DNA from: Rhodospirillaceae bacterium
GTDB lineage: Bacteria; Pseudomonadota; Alphaproteobacteria; Rhodospirillales; UBA2165
Assembly: GCA_018674495.1 (NCBI GenBank)
Contig: JABHAA010000105.1
Coordinates: 1 to 58,923 of the forward strand
Direction of reading: 5' to 3'
Length of the DNA stretch: 58,923 nt
Below the pieces are notes generated by a model that was given only the letters and a program-made list of their open reading frames with translations, did no database searches and was not told the DNA's origin. Shown here in pieces: positions 53,328 to 58,923 of the stretch. The number at the start of each line of letters is the position of its first letter. Positions within the stretch are counted from its first letter, which is position 1. Made by a program: the position numbers and the translations under genes.

Positions 53328-54736
53328 GCAGCGATCTGTTCAACAGTGACCTGAGTGTGGTCAATGTGGGCCTGGACAGCTTCGCCGATGCCATCGACGG
53401 CGCCGGCGGCCAGGCGGTGCGCACCGATTGGCGCCCGCCCGCCGGCGGCGATGGGTCTGCGGGGCGCGCCGTCGCGGCGCTGATCAACGATGCCCAAATC
53501 GACGCCGCCAACGAGACGGCCTTCGCCAAATATTTGGCGGCGCAACCCATCTTGGAGGGCGTCGGGCGCGCCGGCGACTGCCTGCCCGGCATGGGCGAAC
53601 GGACCATCACCCATTCCGGCCCGCCGGTAGCTTGGGAAGACATGTGCGGCCCGGTGAAGGGCGCCATCATCGGCGCCATCATCTATGAAGGCTGGGCGGC
53701 GGATGAAGCGGTTGCCAAATCCCTGGCGGACAGCGGCGAGGTTACCTTCGCTCCTTGCCACCACCATAGCGCCGTCGGTCCCATGGCCGGCATCATCAGC
53801 CCGTCGATGCCAGTCTGGATCGTGAAAAACAGCGACGCCGGTAATATGTCTTACTGCACCCTCAACGAAGGTCTTGGCCGGGTGTTGCGCTTCGGCGCCT
53901 TTGATGCGGAGGTGCTGGAACGGCTCAATTGGATGCAGGATGTGCTGGCCCGGGTGATGGGCGCGGCTTTGGAAGGCCTCGGCGGCATCGACATCAAGAC
54001 CATCATGGCCCAGGCCCTGCACATGGGCGACGAGGTTCATAACCGTAACGCGGCGGCCACCTCGCTGCTGATTAAGGCGCTAATTCCGCCGGCGCTTCGC
54101 TCCGGCCTCGATCAGGCGGAGATCGCCGCCGCTATCGAGTTCATGGCCGGCAACGATCATTTCTTCCTCAACATCTCCATGGGGGGCTGCAAATCTATGC
54201 TCGATGCGGCCCACGGCGTTGCGGGCTCTACCATGGTGACAGCCATGTCCCGGAACGGCGTCGAATTCGGCATCCGCGTATCGGGAGCCGGTGATGAATG
54301 GTTCACCGCCGAGGCGCCGGTGGTCGATGGGCTCTATTTCCCCGGCTATTCCATGGCCGACGCGGCGCCCGATCTCGGTGACAGCGCCATTACCGAAACT
54401 GCTGGGCTCGGCGGCTTCGCCATGGCGGCCTCGCCCGCCATTGTCCAGTTCGTCGGCGGCACACCGGCAGACGCCATCTTGCGTTCCCGCGAAATGCAAC
54501 AGATCACCTTGGGCCGCAATGCCGCTTTGACCTTGCCGGCGCTAAACTTCGGCGGGACCGCGGCCGGCATCGATGTGCGCCAAGTGGCCGATCAATCGGT
54601 GCTGCCGATTATCAATACCGGCATCGCCCACAAAGAGGCTGGGATTGGCCAGATCGGCGCCGGTATCACAAGGGCGCCGATGGAATGTTTTGCGAAAGCG
54701 GTGCGCTGGCTGGCAGACAACAAGGCGCCAGGCTGA
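53324..54736 (+). CDS. YlbE-like DUF1116 protein (AllG-like)
   Basis: This 470-residue protein belongs to DUF1116. Conserved blocks are CHHHSAVGPMAGIISPSMP near residue 147, CTLNEGLGRVLRFG and NDHFFLNISMGGCKSM. The family is the second component of the FdrA-type carbamoyltransferase. It overlaps fdrA by four bases and carbamate kinase by one, so the set is translationally coupled. Its exact catalytic role is not established, although it is always found with fdrA. Confidence 0.88.
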   Translation: MSSDLFNSDLSVVNVGLDSFADAIDGAGGQAVRTDWRPPAGGDGSAGRAVAALINDAQIDAANETAFAKYLAAQPILEGVGRAGDCLPGMGERTITHSGPPVAWEDMCGPVKGAIIGAIIYEGWAADEAVAKSLADSGEVTFAPCHHHSAVGPMAGIISPSMPVWIVKNSDAGNMSYCTLNEGLGRVLRFGAFDAEVLERLNWMQDVLARVMGAALEGLGGIDIKTIMAQALHMGDEVHNRNAAATSLLIKALIPPALRSGLDQAEIAAAIEFMAGNDHFFLNISMGGCKSMLDAAHGVAGSTMVTAMSRNGVEFGIRVSGAGDEWFTAEAPVVDGLYFPGYSMADAAPDLGDSAITETAGLGGFAMAASPAIVQFVGGTPADAILRSREMQQITLGRNAALTLPALNFGGTAAGIDVRQVADQSVLPIINTGIAHKEAGIGQIGAGITRAPMECFAKAVRWLADNKAPG

Positions 54737-55686
54737 TGGCCGGGGCCAAAGGCACAGTAGTGATCGCCGTCGGCGGCAATTCGCTAATTGTCAGTGAGGA
54801 CCGCCAAGCCATTCCCGATCAGTACGAAGCGGCGGTGGCCACGGTCAAACATATCGTCAACATGATCGAGTCCGGTTGGAACGTGGTCATCACCCACGGC
54901 AGCGGCCCGCAAGTTGGTTATATATTGCGCCGCTCGGAACTGGCCATCGCCGAGATCGCGCCGGTGCCGATGGATTATGCCGACGCTGATATCCAGGGCG
55001 CCGTCGGTTACATGTTCCAGCGCGCCCTCCACAATGAATTCGTCAAACGCCACATGGATAAGCGCGCCGTCGCCGTCGTCACCCAGGTTCTGGTAGACGG
55101 CGACGATCCGGCCTTTGCCAACCCGACCAAACCGATCGGCCCGCAACTGGACGAAGCCACCGCCAAAAAGCGCGCCGCCGATCTGGGCTGGGATGTGAAA
55201 GACGATGCCGGGCGTGGCTGGCGCCGCGTGGTCCCCTCGCCAAAGCCGGTGGAAATCATCGAGTTGGAGCAGATCAGATTGCTTGCCGCCGGCGGCTTTG
55301 TGGTCATCGCCTGTGGCGGTGGCGGCATCCCGGTGCTGACCAACGAAAAAGACTATCTGGTGGGCGTCGAAGCGGTGATCGACAAGGATCTGGCTTCGGC
55401 ACTTCTGGCCGCGAAATTGGGCGCCGAGCGGTTCATAATCTCCACCGACGTGGAACAGGTGGCGCTCAACTGGGGGACGCCGGCGCAAAGCTGGCTGGGC
55501 GATGTCAGCCTTGCCGAGGCGGAGCGTTTGCTTTTAGAAGACCAGTTCGATGCTGGCAGCATGGGCCCCAAGGTGGAAGCCATGACCGAGTACCTGACGC
55601 ATGGCGGCGGCGTAGGCGTCATCACCAACCCGGAAAACCTGGATGCGGCGCTGGAAGGCGATGCTGGCACGAGGTTTTCGAAATAG
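54736..55686 (+). CDS. Carbamate kinase
   Basis: This 316-residue amino-acid-kinase-fold enzyme makes ATP from carbamoyl phosphate and ADP, or the reverse. Signatures are VVIAVGGNSLI at the start, ITHGSGPQVG near residue 55 and ACGGGGIPV near residue 197. Length is typical (310-315). It overlaps the DUF1116 stop (TGATG). With the FdrA-type proteins upstream, it would recover energy from carbamoyl phosphate, as AllK does in E. coli. No arginine deiminase genes are near, which argues against the arc pathway. Confidence 0.94.
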   Translation: MAGAKGTVVIAVGGNSLIVSEDRQAIPDQYEAAVATVKHIVNMIESGWNVVITHGSGPQVGYILRRSELAIAEIAPVPMDYADADIQGAVGYMFQRALHNEFVKRHMDKRAVAVVTQVLVDGDDPAFANPTKPIGPQLDEATAKKRAADLGWDVKDDAGRGWRRVVPSPKPVEIIELEQIRLLAAGGFVVIACGGGGIPVLTNEKDYLVGVEAVIDKDLASALLAAKLGAERFIISTDVEQVALNWGTPAQSWLGDVSLAEAERLLLEDQFDAGSMGPKVEAMTEYLTHGGGVGVITNPENLDAALEGDAGTRFSK

Positions 55687-55691
55687 GTGGG

Positions 55692-55720
55692 ATTGGCCTT
55701 CGGTTGCTCACCGCTATAAT
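55692..55720 (+). promoter_or_regulatory. Predicted promoter of hyuAB
   Basis: A perfect TATAAT (55715-55720) is preceded, 16 bases away, by TTGGCC (55693-55698). Transcription would start near 55727, shortly before the GTG start at 55753. It suggests hyuAB is transcribed separately from the all-like genes. Confidence 0.5.
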
Positions 55721-55752
55721 AGGTACACAAGAACAAACGGGGAGGCGGGCGC

Positions 55753-57810
55753 GTGCAATTAGTCGGCGTCGATATCGGTGGCACATTTACGGATCTGGTG
55801 GGGCTGCGGGATGGGGAGATCGTCACCGGCAAAACTTCCACCGTGGTCGATGATCCGGCCAAGGGGGTCGCCAATTGTCTGGAAGACGCGGGCACCGATT
55901 TGCGCGCCGTTGAAGTGTTTCTGCACGGCTCCACCATCGCCATCAATACGGTGCTGGAACGGAAGGGCGCCCGCGCCGCGCTCCTCACCACCGAAGGCTT
56001 TCGCGATGTTTACGCCATTGGCCGCTCCAACCGGCCGGAAGGCTTCAATCTGGAATTCACCCGGCCGAAGCCGCTGGTTGCCCGGCATCTGTCGTTCGAG
56101 GTGGCCGAGCGGCTGAATTCCAAGGGCGAAGTGTTGACGGCGCTGGACGTGGACGCGGTGCAAGCCCTGGCCGGGCAATTGACCGAAGACGGCGTCGAAG
56201 CCATCGCCATCTGTTTTCTGCATTCCCACGCCAACCCGGCCCACGAGCAACGCGCCGCTAAAATTCTGGCGGCGGCCTGCCCGGATATTTTCGTGACCCA
56301 ATCCTCTGATATCTTGCGCGAATATCGTGAGTATGAGCGCATGTCGACGACCGCGCTCAATGCCTATGTTGGCCCCCGGGTGCGCAATTACCTGGACCGG
56401 CTGGACGGGCATCTGGAGGCAGGAAAATTTGCCGGCCAGGTGCAGATCATGCGCTCCAACGGTGGCACCATGTCTTTGGATCAGGCGCGCACCGAGCCGG
56501 TATCGATGATGGAATCGGGCCCTGTCGCCGGCATGATCGGCGCCGGCCATCTGGCCAGTATCTTAGGCTTTGATCAGTGCATCGGCTTTGATATGGGCGG
56601 CACCACGGCCAAGACATCCATGTTTCGGGATGGCCAGGCTGCTATCCACGAAGATTATTATATCGGCGGTTATGCCAGCGGCCAGCCGTTGCAGCTCCCC
56701 GTCGTCGATATCATCGAGATCGGAGCCGGCGGCGGCTCCATTGCCTGGGTCGATGCCCGTGGCGGCATTCATGTAGGGCCGGAAAGCGCCGGCGCCGATC
56801 CGGGCCCGGCCTGTTACGGCAAGGGCGGGGCGGACCCGGTGGTTACCGACGCCGATCTGGTACTGGGCCGGCTCAACGGGGCGCGCTTTTTATCGGGGCG
56901 TATGGGCCTAGAGCGGGCCTTGGCGGAACGCGCGGTCGCTGAAAAAATCGCAGAACCGTTAGGCCTCAGTGTCGCCGACGCGGCCCTCGGTATCGCCCGC
57001 ATCACCGACAACGCCATGTCGTTATCCGTGCGCGCGGTATCGGTGGCCAGGGGCTCGGACCCAAGGGAATGCGCGATGATTGCCTTTGGCGGCGCCGGGC
57101 CACTGCACGCTTTGTCCATCGCCCGGGATATTTCGATCCCAACCGTGGTGATCCCGCAATATCCGGGCAATTTTTCCGCTCTCGGCATGTTGCTGGCGCC
57201 CTGGCGGCAGGATTTTGTACGCACCTTTGTTGCCGAGCTGGCTGATGTTTCCGAAGACGCCGCCGCCGACGTGATGGCCGAATTGGCGACCACCGCCGAG
57301 GCCAAGCTGGCCTCCGAATCCATTGCCATCGAGGCCGCCGAATTTCAATTCGCCGCCGATCTTCGCTATGTGGGGCAAGAGCATACCATCCCCATCAATT
57401 TCGCCGGCGCAGACCATCTTACGGCTGGCGGCTCGGAAAACCTGCGCGCCAATTTCGACGCCGCCCACAACACCCGCTATGGCCATGCAGCGCCGAACGA
57501 GCGTATCCAGCTTGCCAACATCCGCCTGACCGTGACCGTGGCGCGCGGTGGCGCCGACGCGGCGGAATGGCTGGCGGCCCCATTCTCAGCCAGTGATGCC
57601 CAGCCGGAAGAAAGCCGCGATGTGATTTTTGGCGATCCGGGACAGCCCCGGGCGGCGCGTATCTTATGGCGGCCCGGTCTGGCGGCGGGGACCGAAGTGG
57701 ACGGCCCGGCGGTGATTGAAGAGCCCAATTCGACCACCTTGTTATATCCCGGCGATCATATGCGTATCAGCGAACACGGCCACATGATCATTGACGTGGG
57801 CCAGGGCTGA
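55753..57810 (+). CDS. hyuA: Hydantoinase/oxoprolinase family, subunit A (HyuA)
   Basis: This 685-residue protein opens with VGVDIGGTFTDLVGL, the phosphate-binding motif of the ASKHA-type HyuA/5-oxoprolinase/acetone-carboxylase family. SMMESGPVAGMIGA, GFDMGGTTAKTSMF, EIGAGGGSIAWVD and GADPGPACYGKGG are all present. It acts with HyuB to hydrolyse or carboxylate a cyclic amide with ATP. GTG 55753 follows GGGGAGGCGGG. Substrates in the family include N-methylhydantoin, hydantoins and 5-oxoproline. A carbamate kinase gene lies just upstream. Confidence 0.93.
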   Translation: MQLVGVDIGGTFTDLVGLRDGEIVTGKTSTVVDDPAKGVANCLEDAGTDLRAVEVFLHGSTIAINTVLERKGARAALLTTEGFRDVYAIGRSNRPEGFNLEFTRPKPLVARHLSFEVAERLNSKGEVLTALDVDAVQALAGQLTEDGVEAIAICFLHSHANPAHEQRAAKILAAACPDIFVTQSSDILREYREYERMSTTALNAYVGPRVRNYLDRLDGHLEAGKFAGQVQIMRSNGGTMSLDQARTEPVSMMESGPVAGMIGAGHLASILGFDQCIGFDMGGTTAKTSMFRDGQAAIHEDYYIGGYASGQPLQLPVVDIIEIGAGGGSIAWVDARGGIHVGPESAGADPGPACYGKGGADPVVTDADLVLGRLNGARFLSGRMGLERALAERAVAEKIAEPLGLSVADAALGIARITDNAMSLSVRAVSVARGSDPRECAMIAFGGAGPLHALSIARDISIPTVVIPQYPGNFSALGMLLAPWRQDFVRTFVAELADVSEDAAADVMAELATTAEAKLASESIAIEAAEFQFAADLRYVGQEHTIPINFAGADHLTAGGSENLRANFDAAHNTRYGHAAPNERIQLANIRLTVTVARGGADAAEWLAAPFSASDAQPEESRDVIFGDPGQPRAARILWRPGLAAGTEVDGPAVIEEPNSTTLLYPGDHMRISEHGHMIIDVGQG

Positions 57811-57831
57811 TAATTTCATTAGGATAATACC

Positions 57832-58923
57832 ATGAACGTGCATCCCATCACCTTGGAAGTTGTCCGCAACGCCTTCGTTGCCTATTCGGAAGAAATGGCG
57901 ACGGCGCTCTGCCGCTCGGCCTATAATATGATGATCTACGAGGTGCGCGATTTCTGCTGCGGGCTGATCGATACGGAAGGCCGCCTGATATCGCAGAATT
58001 CGGGCGGTCTGCCGATCTTCCTTGCTGATCTCGGCGTGGCGGTTCTGGATGGAATCGAACGCTACGGGCTGGACGGGTTCGAGCCCGGCGACGTGATCAT
58101 CATGAATCATGGCGGGGTCTGCGGTCAACACCTCAACAATATTGTCATCTATACGCCCTGCTTTCACGAGGGCACACTGGTTGCGTTCGCCGCTAACCGG
58201 GCCCATTGGGTCGATGTGGGCGGCTCGCGCATGGGCTTCGGCTCCTATGATACCACCGAGATCTATCAGGAAGGGCTGCAACTGCGCTCGTTGAAGATCT
58301 ATGAGGCGGGCAAATGCAACGACAGCCTGATGCAGGTTCTGGAAGACAATATCCGCTTCCCGGAAAGCTCCTTGGGCGACCTCCGCGCGCAAATCGCCGC
58401 CTGCAACATCGCCGACCGGCGAATGGCGGAGCTTTATGGCCGCTACGATCACGCCACCATTTCGGCCTGCATCGCCACCATCTGGGACCAGGCCGAGGCC
58501 GAGGCGCGGGACGTGGTAACCGAAATTCCCGACGGCACATACGAAGCAGAAAGTTTCCTCGACAATGATGGCCGCGATACTACAACGCCGCTCCGCGTCA
58601 AAACCAAGGTGACTATTAAGGGCTCCGACATGGTCATCGATTATACGGGCATGAACCCACAGGTGAATTCACCGCTGAATTCCGGCCATTCCGGCGGTCT
58701 GGCGGCGGCGCGCATTGCGGTCAAGTGCCTGACCCTGCCGAACGCGCCGGTCAACGAAGGCTGCTTCCGCCCGTTGGAACTGATCTCGCCGGAAGGCACC
58801 ATGGTCAATGCCAAATCCCCCGCCGCCATCGGGCTTTGGAGCGTCGCCATGCCCACCGTGGTCGATACTATCTTGAAGGCCCTGGCGCCGGCTTTGCCGG
58901 AGCGCATTCCGGCGGCGCACAAG
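57832..58923 (+). CDS. hyuB: Hydantoinase subunit B (HyuB), 3'-truncated by the window
   Basis: From ATG 57832 the frame stays open for 364 codons to the window end, while complete family members have about 500-600 residues. Family features are ITLEVVRNAFVAYSEEMATAL at the start, IMNHGGVCGQHLNN (a GDV-x-x-x-N segment), RAHWVDVGG with possible metal-binding His, and a later IDYTGMNPQVNSPLNSG. It follows hyuA by 21 bases and is the second subunit of the ATP-dependent enzyme. The last third is outside the window. Confidence 0.92.
   Translation, partial: MNVHPITLEVVRNAFVAYSEEMATALCRSAYNMMIYEVRDFCCGLIDTEGRLISQNSGGLPIFLADLGVAVLDGIERYGLDGFEPGDVIIMNHGGVCGQHLNNIVIYTPCFHEGTLVAFAANRAHWVDVGGSRMGFGSYDTTEIYQEGLQLRSLKIYEAGKCNDSLMQVLEDNIRFPESSLGDLRAQIAACNIADRRMAELYGRYDHATISACIATIWDQAEAEARDVVTEIPDGTYEAESFLDNDGRDTTTPLRVKTKVTIKGSDMVIDYTGMNPQVNSPLNSGHSGGLAAARIAVKCLTLPNAPVNEGCFRPLELISPEGTMVNAKSPAAIGLWSVAMPTVVDTILKALAPALPERIPAAHK

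Overview
The window reads as chromosomal DNA of an aerobic alphaproteobacterium, probably of a Rhodospirillales-like or related environmental lineage. Base composition is GC-rich and genes are tightly packed. Lineage pointers are mrp beside hflK, the order mreB-mreC-mreD-mrdA-rodA, a DUF1849/EipB-type periplasmic protein, and an aa3-type oxidase operon with two subunit III genes. I see no insertion sequence, prophage or CRISPR array. The assignment is inference from gene content and no rRNA is present.

Layout. (1) 1-11.1 kb: the 5' end of hflK diverges from mrp. An EamA transporter follows, then a catabolic block: a gentisate-dioxygenase-like cupin, a SixA-like phosphatase, a three-gene minus-strand operon (Rieske oxygenase, Gfo/Idh/MocA oxidoreductase, D-2-hydroxyacid dehydrogenase), and a divergent Rieske dioxygenase alpha/beta pair. 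An orphan membrane histidine kinase closes the block. (2) 11.1-18.95 kb: leuA behind a leader with a leucine-rich peptide, the rod-shape/elongasome operon, and tRNA-Lys(CTT). (3) 18.97-26.1 kb: a cytochrome c oxidase operon (II, I, III-like, III, IV) with a hypothetical protein and a haem-oxygenase-fold oxidase, and a divergent DUF2189 membrane protein plus a very small membrane protein. (4) 26.5-33.3 kb: a corrinoid methyl-transfer module with corrinoid protein, two UroD-family methyltransferases, a MetH-activation-like protein, a 2Fe-2S/ASKHA reductive activator and a pterin-binding methyltransferase. (5) 33.4-34.0 kb: a hicBA-like toxin-antitoxin pair with a perfect 19-bp inverted-repeat operator. 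(6) 34.05-44.15 kb: a bidirectional cluster of P450, RutA-like flavin monooxygenase and two acyl-CoA dehydrogenases facing a CoA ligase, a thiolase-like protein without its nucleophilic Cys, DUF35, a RutB-like amidohydrolase and an MFS transporter. (7) 44.16-58.9 kb: a nitrogen-compound region with RidA-like protein, glycerate 2-kinase, EipB-like protein, amidase, a free-standing allophanate-hydrolase C-domain protein, a biuret-hydrolase-like enzyme, an NCS2-like permease, an allH/allF/allG/carbamate-kinase set and hydantoinase A and B (B runs off the window).

How they may work together. Region 7 looks like a salvage route for a cyclic or N-carbamoylated nitrogen compound. The permease would import it and HyuAB would open a ring with ATP. 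The oxamate-carbamoyltransferase-like set would release carbamoyl phosphate, and carbamate kinase would recover ATP. The isochorismatase-fold, amidase and allophanate-related proteins would release ammonia and CO2, and glycerate kinase would return a C3 product to central metabolism. Region 6 mixes an igr/Ltp2-type side-chain-cleavage gene set with RutA- and RutB-like enzymes. Region 4 looks like a complete demethylation path from an unknown methyl donor to tetrahydrofolate. The individual family calls are mostly secure. The substrates and the pathway links are inference.
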